The notes under the pieces were generated by a model, which worked only from the letters and a program-made list of their open reading frames with translations, searched no databases and was not told where the DNA came from. The position numbers were made by a program, and so were the translations under genes. Shown here in pieces: positions 10,901-25,900 of a stretch of DNA of 64,000 bases. The DNA lies in assembly GCA_963281255.1 (NCBI GenBank), contig OY725499.1:2747148-2811147 (forward strand), in the 5' to 3' direction. The first letter of the stretch is position 1. Each line of letters starts with the position of its first letter. The stretch comes from Aphrocallistes beatrix (Eukaryota; Porifera; Hexactinellida; Sceptrulophora; Aphrocallistidae).

Positions 10901-13900
10901 TGTAAACAAAAGTAAACAAATAATTCATCATATCGATCTGAAAATATGATATTCGAAATCTACACTCCTAAAACCCCATGTCACCCTTTGGAAGCTAGTC
11001 TCTAGCATTATTTTCAAAATTCATCAAATGGTGTGAAAATATGTATATAAAGGTGTGAAAATATGCAGATAATCTTTTTTATTGCCAAATACTATAATAC
11101 ATTTAAGATATCAAACATAAGTTGTGGCTTTGAAATATTAATAACAATGACAATTTATTGTAGTGTCGTACAATGGTTTCTATTGTGATAGTGTAGTCAT
11201 TTATTTTGTATAGAAAAGGTGTGAAAATTTGTTTTCCATTTTTTTGCAGAGGTGTGAAAATTTCGCTTAGATTTTCGAACTTAATCCTAGATTCATCATT
11301 TGACACCTACATGCCAATTTTCGTATCTCTACGACTTCTTCAATCAATTCGGACAAACAAACAAACAAAAAAAAAAATCCTAGCATTTTAATATATAAGA
11401 TGTTAAGCAAAATAAGTTTTGAATTAAGTTTTCTAAAGTTAAGAAAACTTGGCAGAAACTAAGTCAAGACTTAGTTTTGACTTAGTTTAAGTTTAGTGAA
11501 TAAGGTCCCAGTTGGAGAACTCGGCCCAAGAGAAGCAGAACACTGGTCGCATGGAACAGTCTCCTATGGGCCTAGTAGTTCTCTCAATGGCCGAGTACCC
11601 CCGGATTCAGAACTAGCATTGTTTTGTAGACAAAGTGGGACTGTCAAGGCCGCCTTAACCGCCCCCAGTGCCCCAGCTTCCAGAACTAGCAACACTATCA
11701 TACAAAGAGTATACAACTACGTAAGAGTAACTTTTAATTCTTTTAGAGAATTGACAGAATTAAAGTCGTTACTAAACTCAGCTTCCCACACTCCAGAGTC
11801 AACAGAAAGAGTAGGAAAGATCGCAGAATCTTATCTGGATTCTCAACACAAAGACGGAGTATCGTCCTTTCAGAACTTCAAAGATATTAATATACCTACG
11901 CTGATTACATTGATTAACACCTGCAAAACTGAGAAGAGGGAAACTGATGTGTTCGTGCGCTTTCTAACACACATCCTAACAGTTTGTGAAAGCAGCCCAG
12001 ACTTTCTATTGGGACAAACTACCACTGAGCAACTAGTCACTCTTAGCAAGGAGCTATACACTCATGCAGCGAGAGATGAGCTTGTCATCAGATTGATGTT
12101 ACTGGTTAGTTAGCTGAAGAGATCTTGTGTTAAGTTGCATTGAAGTGATCTACCAATTTATTTAGAGCTGCATGTTCCTCACTCGGGAACCTTCCAGTCC
12201 AGCTGTTGAGCCTCTTATCACTAGCCTCCTCACCTCCTGCTCAGATCTCTACTTCTCCTACTCAGACCTGTCAGCTGACAACCTCACACTCCTACTCTCT
12301 GTCCTGAACGAATTTACAACAAAGTTTACTGAATTGTTTTCCAACAGTGTAGGATTTGAATCTATGCCATTGCTACAATTAATCATACACGATAACACAC
12401 AGCCCTCTGTCTGCATAGAAGCATGTAAGCTGCTTAAGAATGTGATTTCCATCTCTCCTGAAATGGTACGTGAATTCGACTTTCCAGTTCTCATGGCGAA
12501 TTTCCAAGTTCTGTTACAGCTTCACCCTCGTCATATCGCTCTGACTAGCCAGGTCATCCTAACCATAACTAACTACATTGCCAACAGGAGAAATTTAGTG
12601 CCAGATCTAGCAGACCCGAATCATGATTTGTTTCTATTTTGTACTGAAGCACTACAAGACGACACTTGTCCCATCGAATTGCAGTTTGGACTTTGCCCTT
12701 TTATTGCTCTAATCGTATTTTCGTTACAAGAGGAACAACTTAAATTTATCGCTCGTTTACTAATGAAGTGCATAAACCGTGCTAAAGAGGATAAGTTAGA
12801 ATTCCCTGATCATTTTATCGCTGCCATAGTTTCAATCACATTCGTGTATCCACATGATAAACTTGTGAATGCCTTTCCTGTTGACTTTCCTGAATCTGTC
12901 TCCTCTCCTCTTACATATTCTGAATACTTGGAGCTGTTAGGTCTGTCAATCTCTCATAACTCAACCAATCCGACTATAGCCTTACAGGCTATCAGCACCC
13001 TGAGCAGTGTGCTACAGCGGAATAAGAGGCTCAAGTACCCAGTGACGCTGCTGACAGGGTTGAGGAAGAGTTTAGTCTATTTCCAGAGGCTGGGAGACAG
13101 AGATGCTATTCTCTTCATTCTCAAATTGTTGTACGGGATGGATAAGGATGATGTGCAGCAAGCTGAAGCTATGGCGGAGTCAGAGATAGCAAGCGGACTT
13201 ACTGAGGTTAGTTTCATTCATTTGATCTGATTTAGTATTTAAATACAGGTTACAAACATTTCTGTATTTGTTGAAAAATAATATTTCTTTCAACTGAAAT
13301 ATTTAGTATTATACATATACTTACAAGCGCGCTTCTCGTACTTGCGTCGTGCGGTTAGCGAACACTACGTTCAGAGAGTCGCCCTGTGGGCGCCAGGGAA
13401 TGTCAACAAATTCAACAGAATCAATTTCAAATTTGCTTAGTTTATAAATATATTGTAGCAAAAAAATGTATCAAGATATTTTATAATTATTATATAATTA
13501 TATAATAATTATTATAGACAATCACCTGTATATAACGGTCACCTGTGTATAACGGCCAATTTTGTCCAGTCCCTTGGGTGGCCGTTATATACAGGTTCCA
13601 CTATATTTGCGTTATAAAAGAAACGTTGGTCAGCACAATTTGTCACCTATCTCGGCGAGGTTGCACAGCAAGGAGACAAAATCGCCAGAGCCTTGCCTCC
13701 CCCCACGCCCTGATCTAAGTACAAATGTCGGATTTATTCTCCAAAATGAAATATCATAGTTTATTACTCTTTCAAATACAATAATTAATGCCATGGTTGC
13801 TAACAATATCACACTAAGAATTACTAATTCAATAAAAGAAAAGGATAAAGCTTATCATCTAAATCTTATATGTACATATAGTACATTGGTTTTTAATTAG

Positions 13901-16900
13901 GAATGAGGAGTGGACGACGGAGGTGGTTTGTAGGGGTAAATCTTGTATGAACATATCCGAATCGATACTTTAATTTTCTGATAATTTTACTGCCGAAAAA
14001 TACGATCGTAACCAATAAGTATTGTGATCCCATTAAAATAGACGCAGTTAAAATTAGAATTGAGGATGCATAGGTTTGGACCCCATTACTGAGTTTCAGC
14101 GCTTTGATTTGCTGCTGTGAAACCAGTAGTGGCTGGTAGAGAGGAGTATGGTAGAGGTATTTGAAGATACAGGGACCATAATGCAGACCTGTTACAATGA
14201 GGAAGTAATGTCGTGATAAGAATTGGGTTAAAGTCCAGCAGGCGAATGCAATAGCAAGTATGCTCATTACCAATGCGAAATGCTTGCAGTTAATGATTGC
14301 TCTTTTGACAATCGATTTCCTTTCCCCTCTTATCTTAAACTCAAGTGCTCTCCATCTTAATGTGTTGTAGAATGTACGAGCGCATTTAACCCAAATAATG
14401 AAGTAGATTGTCTCTATTATTGGAAAAGAGAACTTTTCAATGATCATTAATTGAGGAATAGACCCAGTTACTAGCATGAATGTCCCGATGAAGAAAGTGA
14501 TCAGGAGGAATTTCGTAATGTACCGAAATGGTTTTCCATGAATGTTATGGAGAATGACATCCAGATACTTCATAAGACAAACACTAAAAGCGAGAGAGAC
14601 CACCAACCCAACATCTCCCAAAGAGATAAGTACAGGAACAACAGGATTTGCAAAGATCACCTCTATGCTGATTAATGGAAAATGTGCTAGTTCACTCGAA
14701 CAATTAAAATCCATAGTTCTGTTGAAATCTCGCTGTTGATTAGCCAGTCCAAGCCCCAATGCGTACACTAGCACCGTTATGAACTCAGTGACATTTATGA
14801 CTATCAAGAATGTGTATTTGATTATGTCTGCTTTGTGGTGACGTGCTGCTTCTGAGTAATTAACGGTGAAGTCAGTTTTCCTCTTTTCTACACACTCACG
14901 ATACAACTTCACGAAATGTATAATCCTCTTAACAAAATAGACGTCCCATATGATGGATATAAATGAGAAAAGTAGAGCAACTGCCAGAATGATGATACTT
15001 TGAATCATTTCAAATGACTCTAGATTTTCTCCTGTGCTTAACATATCCCGATAATAATATTTGAGATTCAATATTCATGAATTCAATCAGTGATTATATA
15101 TTTATACTGTTCTAATAGCCAGTGATTGCCTTTATTTTCAATGGCTATTGATTTGGAAGTTTGATATTATCACTTAATTAATTGTGAGTAATACATCACT
15201 TTTAATGTGCTATTGAATGATGTAAATAATTTCTTTGAAGAAAATGTACAAAAGGTACTGACCACTCCTATTCATATGTAGATGGGCCAACTGAACAGGG
15301 ATTGTAATCATAATGTTGCAATTTTGTGAAAGATCCCAAATCTATACACCTAGATAAGACAATATCTTTAATGTGTAATCACTCGATGCTCTGAGAAATA
15401 TATTGCGTAAGAAATAGAAAAATCCCTTATCTACGTTCTACTTCAGGTCAGATTAGCGGGGCTATGGGATGTTCACTTTTCGACAATGATTGCTAATCGA
15501 ATACTATTTACGTATACAGTGGAGTCTCCCAAAACAGACACTATGAAAAGCGGACAACTCCTCTGCAACGCACAAAAACCATGTCCCAATGTGTCCGTTA
15601 TTCGAAGATTCCACTATTTATAAAAAAAACTCTGCGTTTTAATTTATAAGATTATTATTAATTATTATGTATTATTATGTTTTCAATTTTTGATGCGTAA
15701 TAATGATGTCATAACAGAGTAATGAGTCATCATTTTTTGATGGCACATTCTATTAAAATTTAAGCCTTCTATCATTTTAAATGGCTGTTATATTCCAAAA
15801 ACTGAAATTTCCAATTTTCAAAAAGGTGAAAATGACGTCCTAATTCCATGATGAGTCGATATTTTCGTCTGAGGTCAGAATTTAATGGAGCCATAGCCAA
15901 AATATTCCAACATGCTAAAAATCAGCTTTCCTTGCCTGGCAATGTCTTCAATCAATTCATTATATATATCAGAGTTGCACGCGGGCCGAAATTTGTAACC
16001 GCGGCCCGCAACTAAATTATTCGACCCGCAAGAAGCCTGCATAAATATCTTTGGCCCGCTTTATAGGTTACTAACTATAGAGAGACACTTAGGGAATCCT
16101 TTTATGGGAGTGAGTTTCTGCAAACACAAATAAGTGGAAACTAACAAAGTTCCATTTACGTAAGTATCCCTTACTTGGTACCTCGTGACAATTAAAAACA
16201 TCGTCTCGGTTGTCATTGCGGGGAGTCCTGCCAAGATTTCCGGCCGCGGAGCCCGCAACCTATTATATTCGGCCCGCGTGCAACTCTGATATATATATAC
16301 AAGCGCGCTTCGCTTGCTTGCGCTGCGCGGATTGCGGACACTGTGTGTCCGCAGAGTTACCCAGTGGGCGCTTGGGGATATTAGAGAAACAATACGACGC
16401 TTTCTTGTTCTCTACTAAGTATGCTGAATTGCCATCTGTCTGCAGTTACATTAATGAAATCAGAACTGTAGCAGTAAATTTAGGTTCGTGATAAATAGAA
16501 TTTACTTCGTATTAAGTCAACTAATCCTGAATGTAAAGTCAATTTGAATCTACAAAGTTCACATTACTAAAGATTATTATACTTAAATAATCAACCAATT
16601 TCAGAGTCCATGTCGTTAACAACAATTAAAGTGCGTGATATGCTATGATCAATCAATTCGATCATAAAATAACTTTTAACAATCAAATTATAAACTCAAA
16701 ATAGCTATATTCAATCGTTTATATGAAATAGAATCGTGTGATTCGCATTATAAAAGTCTAATAATTGATTGGTTCTCACATGAACCAATAAATTTCAAAT
16801 CACAAATAGTCCTTTTGATTGTATGCATAAGTCACTACTGTTTGATCCTAATGTATTTGCATTATAAAAGAAATGAATTTCATTGGTCAGCACAATTTGT

Positions 16901-19900
16901 CACCTATCTCGGCGAGGTGTGAAGATTTCGCTTAGATCTTCGAATTAATCGTAGACTCAGTATTATTTACCTGTGTGCAAAAATTTCACATTTCTAGCAC
17001 CTCCCAGTTTCTCAATCAATTCTGGTCAAACAACAAAAAAACACATTGAGTTTTAATATGTATAAGATATACAGAATACTTATACAGCGCTGAGCTACAA
17101 TGTCGCTGACTCTAGCGATAGTATCGCAGAGTTACTCTAGCAACAACTTCAAAATTCCTGAGATCCGTGGCTTTTATGCTCTATTTCCTCACCTAAAAAC
17201 CTCGACATCCACCTTAGTAAATGTCCCGTTCGACAACCTGAGAGCCATATCCCCTACCCAAAATGCTGCTAAATCGGTCTGTAATGGGCAGCATTCTCCA
17301 CTGAAAACGCTGCGTTATTATCGCAAATGTCATCGACATGGTCGCTCAGCGCCATATCTTATATATTAAATCGCAATGGTTTTTGTTTGTTTGTGCAAAG
17401 TTGATTGGAACTGGGAGGTGCTAGAAATGTGAAATTTGGCACACAGGTAAATAATAATAATAAGTCTAGAAGGGAGTTCGAAGATCTAAACGATATCTTG
17501 ACACCTCGCCGGGATAGGTGACAAAATGTGCTGACAAATCAAATTCTATTATTTTATAATGCAAATACATTGGGATCAAACAGTAGTGACTTATGCATAC
17601 AATCAAAAGGACTATTTGTGATTGAAATCCATTGGTTCATGTGAGAACCAATCAATTATCTATAAAATTACTTTTATAATGCGATTCACACGATTCTATT
17701 ATTTCATATAAATAATTGAATACAGCTATTTTTGAGTCTATTATTTGATTGTTAAAATTTATTTTATGATTGAATTGATTGATCATACCATAGCATTCTA
17801 TATACTAGTATATAGAATGCTATGATCATACATATAAGATATAACACACTTTAATTGTTGTTAACGACATTGACTGAAATTGGTTGATTATTCAAGTATA
17901 ATAATCTTGAGTAATGTGAACTTTGTGGATTTAAATTGCCGACACTGTGTGTCCGCAAGCAGCGCAGCGCAAGCAAGCGAAGCGCGCTTGTATATATATA
18001 CGTATATATATATTTCTCCCATCCAGGCTGGATTCGGAAATTCCACCGCACGCACAGCTCACTGATAACTCAAATTAGATCCCAGCTTACTGCCCTTAGC
18101 CTAACACTGAACCAAGTCGATAAAGGACATGGATTGGCGGTCCTTCACAAGTCCACCCTGACACAAATCTATCGATCCTATCTCAGATGCGAAACCACCC
18201 GTGTACCACCCGTGAAATACAAAGCTGATTGTGACAAATTGCGCAACATGCTGTATGACCTCGATAAGAACCGCAAATCCTATACTGACGACAGGTGTCC
18301 TACGCTCTATTTCAAGTATAAGACGCACAAATCAATTTTCAAGGTTGAACCTGTACTCTCAGCCGCAGTCTATCATATCAAGATCGACATCGCTACCCTC
18401 TGCCGCCACACCCGCCCAATTGTAAATCACCGCCCCTCCCTCACGACCCTGTGTTCGGACTTTTTTCGCCCGCACCTCACACCAATCATCAAGAACTCGG
18501 TCTTCCTAGTTGAAGATGTCTACGAGACTGTTTCCGCGGTCTGTATCAACGGACACCCGTCAGCAATTTATTCATACGATATTCAGAAATTTTATCCATC
18601 GACACCACACGACCTCATAATGGCAGCGTTTGCATTTTTCTGCCCAAACCAGCAAATGTCATTGTCACCACTTCTCCAAGCTTTACTGAACATGAATTAT
18701 GTAACCGACGGACACCATTTTTACCACCACGGATTTACCGGCATACCAATGGGACTACCGTTAGCACCAGAGATATCTCGCATGTGCACGGCATACATCC
18801 TCAAATATTAGTGATATCTAGTCAGAGGATAATTTAGATATAACGTTAGTATGTGGATATCTAGTCAGAGGATAATTTAGATATATCGTTAGTATGTGGA
18901 TATCTAGTCAGAGGATAATTTAGATATATCATTAGTATGTGGATATCTAGTCAGAGGATAATTTAGATATAACGTTAGTATGTGGATATCTAGTCAGAGG
19001 ATAATTTAGATATAACGTTAGTATGTGGATATCTAGTCAGAGGATAATTTAGATATATCGTTAGTATGTGGATATCTAGTCAGAGGATAATTTAGATATA
19101 TCATTAGTATGTGGATATCTAGTCAGAGGATAATTTAGATATAACGTTAGTATGTGGATATCTAGTCAGAGGATAATTTAGATATATCGTTAGTATGTGG
19201 ATATCTAGTCAGAGGATAATTTAGATATATCGTTAGTATGTTGATATCTAGTCAGAGGATAATTTAGATATATCGTTAGTATGTTGATATCTAGTCAGAG
19301 GATAATTTAGATATAACGTTAGTATGTTGATATCTAGTCAGAGGATAATTTAGATATAACGTTAGTATGTTGATATCTAGTCAGAGGATAATTTAGATAT
19401 AACGTTAGTATGTTGATATCTAGTCAGAGGATAATTTAGATATATCGTTAGTATGTGGATATCTAGTCAGAGGATAATTTAGATATAACGTTAGTATGTT
19501 GATATCTAGTCAGAGGATAATTTAGATATAACGTTAGTATGTTGATATCTAGTCAGAGGATAATTTAGATATAACGTTAGTATGTTGATATCTAGTCAGA
19601 GGATAATTTAGATATAACGTTAGTATGTTGATATCTAGTCAGAGGATAATTTAGATATATCGTTAGTATGTGGATATCTAGTCAGAGGATAATTTAGATA
19701 TATCGTTAGTATGTGGATATCTAGTCAGAGGATAATTTAGATATATCGTTAGTATGTGGATATATAGTCAGAGGATAATTTAGATATATCGTTATATATC
19801 TAGTATTTTAGATAGTATTTTAGATCTATATGTTGATGTGTAGAATATCTACGCAAATAATGGATGTGTATAATGATGATATTTTAATCTTTAATTTGAC

Positions 19901-22900
19901 TGAAGATTGGTGTAGCAATTTAGTAAAATGCATTATCTAATTAGTTAGTACAAGGGTTTCTTTCCTTTGAGAGTACCATGTATGTTGTTTCAGAGTTCAT
20001 AATTGCATCCTATCCTATTGAACCCTACGTCTAGAACCCAATTGAATAGCCTTTCACATCCTTTCTTGATTTGTTGATTATTTTGTGTTTTGAACCTCTC
20101 TCTTCTTCTGAACAACATTCTGATTCTCCTCCTCTAATGATGTTTGTATGATCTATTTCGGCACCATTATATGGCCATGATGTTAACTTCTCTTATTTCT
20201 TCATTAGGCACATAACTATAGTTTATTCACTTTATGCTAGATTTTTTGCTTTTCTGAGCATGGGGTATACAACTATATCCAAGATAGCTTCTCTATAGTG
20301 TTACCTTATCCAGAATACGTGATTGACTAGAGTTAACTATACTATATCATTTCAAGAATTGAACAACTACATGTACTAAGTAAGAATTATCAGCCATGGC
20401 TAGCAAATATCCTGATTTCGAGAAAGAGGATGAATTTATTGAAAAGATTGACCAACTGAAAGACCTCGCTCACTCGTACATTTCTGATTTAAATAAAATT
20501 GTGACTCAGATCGATGAAAGAGTGAACTACTCGTTATATTCAATCAGGAAACGTCATATTGACCTCAAAGATATACTCAAAAATCTTCAACAGGAGAAAG
20601 CATTGATCCAGCAAAAGTATAAAGATGAGTTGAATAACCAAAAACTTTTGGAATTGCGGGAAATTCTGTTAACTATTGATAAAAAATTGAAAACTGTTTC
20701 AGAAAAAGTTGATAATGACAAACCTGAAAACTTAACCTTGATTTGGGATCAGAATTTGATGGAATTGATGAAAAATTTGGGGCTAGTGAAGATTACTACT
20801 GATATTCCTGAGAAAACACGCGCACGCATCCAGTCTCCGATTCCGGAGCCAAGGAGAATCCATTTGTACAAACAGATCAAAGCACCAATTTTATCTTCCT
20901 GTAATAAAGGATCTGCGTTAGGTATGCTAAAATCTCCTCTTGGTGTTGCTATATGTTCGGGGAAAAAAAGTATTTTGGTCTGTGACAGGGAAAATCATAG
21001 AGTTCAAGTCTTTGACCACGATCTTGCATTTCCCTGGGTGATTGATGAAAATAATTTCTCCAATTTCTCCAATCCCATTTCTATTTGCATCCACTCTCAA
21101 TATATTTTCATTATTCATGCCTATCCCGATTTGGTAACGAAGTTCGACATGAATGGCCAATACATGACTCGAAATAATAGCAGCCTCTTAAGCTATCCAA
21201 CTGGAATATGTGCCGATGCAAACACTATTTACGTATGTTCTAATCAAAATAAAATAATTATTGCATTTGATCATAATTTACTGAAGTCTCAGGAATTTTG
21301 TTCCCATTCATCCCTTGAAGAACCACAGGATATCAAAATCTCTAAACAAGAAGAATTGATCGTACTAAACTTGGGGTCAAGTCATCTTTTCTTATTTTTT
21401 GATTTAATAGGGCATCTTATTAGAAAAATAGTTAATCGAACCTTTCTCTCCGACCCAAGATTTTTTGATATTGATCCCGAAGGTAGAATATTCGTGGCAG
21501 ATAGAAAGAAGATGAGAATTTTCATTTTCAATGCTGAAGGTGAACAACTGCACGAAGTTGGTAAAACATTTCCATTGACTAATCCTAAAGGCATAGCGCT
21601 TCTACTCAAAGATGGGTGCGTAAATATTGTGACTGTGTGTGATCGGGGGACTGATCAACTACAAGTGTGGTGAGATTGAATACATAATTGCTATAGTTAA
21701 CTGCTTCACTGTTTCCCCATTGGTTTGATCTAATTCCAACGATATTTTTTCTCATCATTCTCGATTTTTTATTATTTTAGAAGTACAGAGTTTGTTTACT
21801 GAATAACTTTGATTTTGTTATTATGTAATTAATTGTTTTGTGAAATTTCAACTCCACTTCCTAAAAATCGTAATCTGTTTGATAGTTGGACGTATTTACA
21901 GGGAGATACCTTTATAGCATGGACGTTATGACCTTTATAGCAGATTCTACTGTTTATTACTACTATCCTTATTCACATTTAACACCTTTACTACAAATCT
22001 TGTTTAAAAGTATTAATAATAAAATCTCAACTGCTAAATAGGGATTTCCATAGGCGCCAATTATTGAAAAGTAATAAAAAACTTGGGGGACGGGGTGGGA
22101 GGCTAATAAAATATATTTATATTGTCTTAATTTCGATAATACTCAATAACTCTGTATAGAGGACAACAATAAAATATAAACATTATAACATCGAAGCATA
22201 GCTATGGGTCTTTCACTATGTAAATTCGATTCCCGCATACGAAAATAATTATTTAAAATTTTTTGCTGTTTGACCAAGGATTTTAACAATGGTAAAATCA
22301 CCATCCCATTTTAAACTCGAATAACTCGAAAAATATTCATCAAATTCTTTCATAAATTGCAATATTTATGTTTTTACATATGGAGAAAACGAAAAACTTG
22401 AGTAAATTAAGTTTTGAGTTCCTTTTCTTTGTGAAAACTGGAACTGAAACCAACTCCGGAAGCAAACCGGAACTATGACGTAACAAAAATGTATATTTTT
22501 GAAACTGTTTTATTTTGGGGTATTTTACTGTTTATATTCATAATTCATTGCATAAAAAAATTCATTTGGTTTCCATATGTTCTCTTTGAGTTATTCACAT
22601 TTTTGTACCTGTAAACGCTTTCTATATATAATTCAAAATTTTATGCCTTTGTAAAAATATAAAATTGACCTGACAACTCTCAATTCTACCATTTTGAAAA
22701 ATGCTTTTATGTCTTCCTCTATAATATCACTCATTCTTACAACATTCTGCAAATTGATATGTGCATTTGGAATTATAAGTCTGTTGTATATTTGACCACA
22801 GACAGACAAAACATAAACAGTGTAATGCTGTTGTTGCTATGTAATAGGAATGCAATAAATGTCACTAATGAGTTGAAAAGCTAATTTTAGAGGACTAATC

Positions 22901-25900
22901 TTTGCTGAACAATCCGATATTTAGTCTGAACATAGCACTCTGTATATAAGGCCACCCATCTAAATCTCAAAAATGGACCAGGGATGCGGTCGAAGATGGT
23001 TGATCAAATACATGATCTGCCAAAAATCATGAACGACGCAGAATAGAGCTTCGAAATGTATTACCAGCATATATAAATATGACGCCAGAGTATCCATATC
23101 CGTTGTTAAAATTTCGATTAGTCATCATATGATTGCACAATAGGTTATATTTGGGACACATTTAGTGAATTTCAGAGGTTGTTTAAGGGCATTTCTAAGT
23201 TTGTTTTATTATAGTTTCTTTGTATAGAACTGAGCTGTGAATGGGTTGATGCGAAAAGTGAATATTTTNNNNNNNNNNNNNNNNNNNNNNNNNNNNNNNN
23301 NNNNNNNNNNNNNNNNNNNNNNNNNNNNNNNNNNNNNNNNNNNNNNNNNNNNNNNNNNNNNNNNNNNNNNNNNNNNNNNNNNNNNNNNNNNNNNNNNNNN
23401 NNNNNNNNNNNNNNNNNNNNNNNNNNNNNNNNNNNNNNNNNNNNNNNNNNNNNNNNNNNNNNNNNNNNTATTGGCTATCAAATAAGATCAAATTTGAATG
23501 CATAGTTATTGCGGTTTTCAAGATATGACCTCAACTGATCAAAATGCGTTTCCATAGCAACGCTGGAATGTAGCAACATTCCATGAAAGATATTCACTTT
23601 TCGCATCAACCCATTCACAGTTCAGTTCTATAGAAAGAAACTATAATAAAACAAACTTAGAAATGCCCTTAAACAACCTCTGAAATTCACTAAATGTGTC
23701 CCAAATATAACCTATTGTGCAATCATATGATGACTAATCGAAATTTTAACAACGGATATGGATACTCTGGCGTCATATTTATATATGCTGGTAATACATT
23801 TCGAAGCTCTATTCTGCGTCGTTCATGATTTTTGGCAGATCATGTATTTGATCAACCATCTTCGACCGCATCCCTGGTCCATTTTTGAGATTTAGATGGG
23901 TGGCCTTATATACAGAGTGCTATGTTCAGACTAAATATCGGATTGTTCAGCAAAGATTAGTCCTCTAAAATTAGCTTTTCAACTCATTAGTGACATTTAT
24001 TGCATTCCTATTACATAGCAACAACAGCATTACACTGTTTATGTTTTGTCTGTCTGTGGTCAAATATACAACAGACTTATAATTCCAAATGCACATATCA
24101 ATTTGCAGAATGTTGTAAGAATGAGTGATATTATAGAGGAAGACATAAAAGCATTTTCAAAATGGTAGAATTGAGAGTTGTCAGGTCAATTTTATATTTT
24201 TACAAAAGGCATAAAATTTTGAATTATATATAGAAAGCGTTTACAGGTACAAAAATGTGAATAACTCAAAGAGAACATATGGAAACCAAATGAATTTTTT
24301 TATACAATGAATTATGAATATAAACAGTAAAATACCCCAGAATAAAACAGTTTCAAAAATTTTTCACAAAAGTAAAGACATATAAGTGCCCTGTCACACA
24401 GCAAATTTCAGGTCAATCGGTTGATGGTGGTGAAATTATTGGTTTTTTGACATGGAATTCCCCTAATACAAAATATTTTCGGTTAATAGGTTTCTCCGCT
24501 TAACCGGGGCAAAATGTCCTCTGACCGATGTGACCCTATTAAGAGTCGATTGTAATATGCTATGAGTGGATTTAGCCAGTGTTAGACGCAGGTTGTTCAA
24601 GTGATCCAGGCATACGTACTGCTAGAAAACGAGATGTGTATTCAACAGGGTTTATACTTGTATAACTGTACAAAGGCAGAGTTTAGAAGGATTATCAGTT
24701 CCGACCCTTTGTCTACTTTGATTACAGCTGTTCGTTTGTAAGTTTTTGTTGAAGGTTCACAGCCTACAGATATTATAGTAGTATCGCATAGCATTGTTTT
24801 GTACGTTCATCCTGTGATGTTACTCTGGAGTTGAACTCGAGTTTATCAGTATCTTTTCGTTCGCTTGTAGCTACCCTGCGACGCACTCCATGAAAATTTT
24901 TGTGTCTCGGATCAATTGTTCTTTTGCAGTATTGTTCTGCTGAGAATTGTTGTGATTCTGCTGGTGATTATAATGATGATTTTTCTGTTGTAAGGAATGA
25001 GTGATGGTGTCTGCGGAATTGGAACAGAGTTCCCATTTCTATTGTTTGGCTAAAGATTTTTAAGACGAATATTTTCAAGATTTCGGGTTTAAATTAAGCG
25101 CATTTTCTCTGAATCCCACCATAATTTGGCCTAAAAAAAAGTTGTGAATGGTGAGTCCTCTATCAAAAATCCCCAAAGGTCCCCTTTGGGGGCTTTATTT
25201 AACCTAAATGCATGCTTTCTTCAATACCTGGAATGGATTTTTTTCATAATTTCCAAGTTCTTTGCCCAAAATACTTTTTTTAAAAGTGTTCAATATCGAC
25301 CCATTTCCTCATTTTAACCTTAACCTCACCATTTGTTTGTTGTGAACCTCAAAAGTCGTTATTAATTATTCATTGACTATTAAAATATTTTAATAATAAA
25401 TCATTTATTTTTAAATCTTGTAGTGTCTCTCAGAAGAAGCAGACATCAACATGGTTATAATGTTTATCACTGTAATCAACGGGATCATAGGTTGCTATCA
25501 CAAATTATTTAAAGACGTTAAACAGTTGAATGACCCGTCATTCCATAACACTCTTATAAGCCTTTTCTTTCGGCCTGTGAGTTTATTTTGATGTTGTTTA
25601 ACTACTTACTGTTAGTTAGATAAAATAGAGTGTACTTCCATATCTAGGGATGAGCACGCAGTAGTAGTACCCAGTCTGTACTCTAAATATTTATAGAAAT
25701 TCACTTGTTTTATGGGAATTTCAGGTTTCTGATTCACCCTTTTCGAATACGTACATATATCTAGAATAACCCTGCATAGGATATCAGAAAATGATGGCTG
25801 AGTCATCGTGATAAATTACTCGAGGAAAATTGCATAACGAGTCCCGCACCTCCTTACTTATCAATCCTTTATCCTTCTTTACGAATTTTAAGATCTAGAA

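Noticed and set aside
11496..11746. Open frame leading into exon 2 of the fusion gene
   Set aside because: It has no counterpart in the paralogue, reads through the acceptor TTCTTTTAG, and exon 1 joins exon 2 in phase without it. Treated as intron.
16210..16491. 93-residue ORF over the hAT MITE and Helitron-like end
   Set aside because: Composed of two repeat ends; no conserved protein.
18813..19792. CRISPR-like array
   Set aside because: Units are contiguous with no spacers, and the context is eukaryotic. It is a satellite.
23195..23521. ORFs across the N gap
   Set aside because: Their middle is unknown bases; the flanks are palindrome arms.
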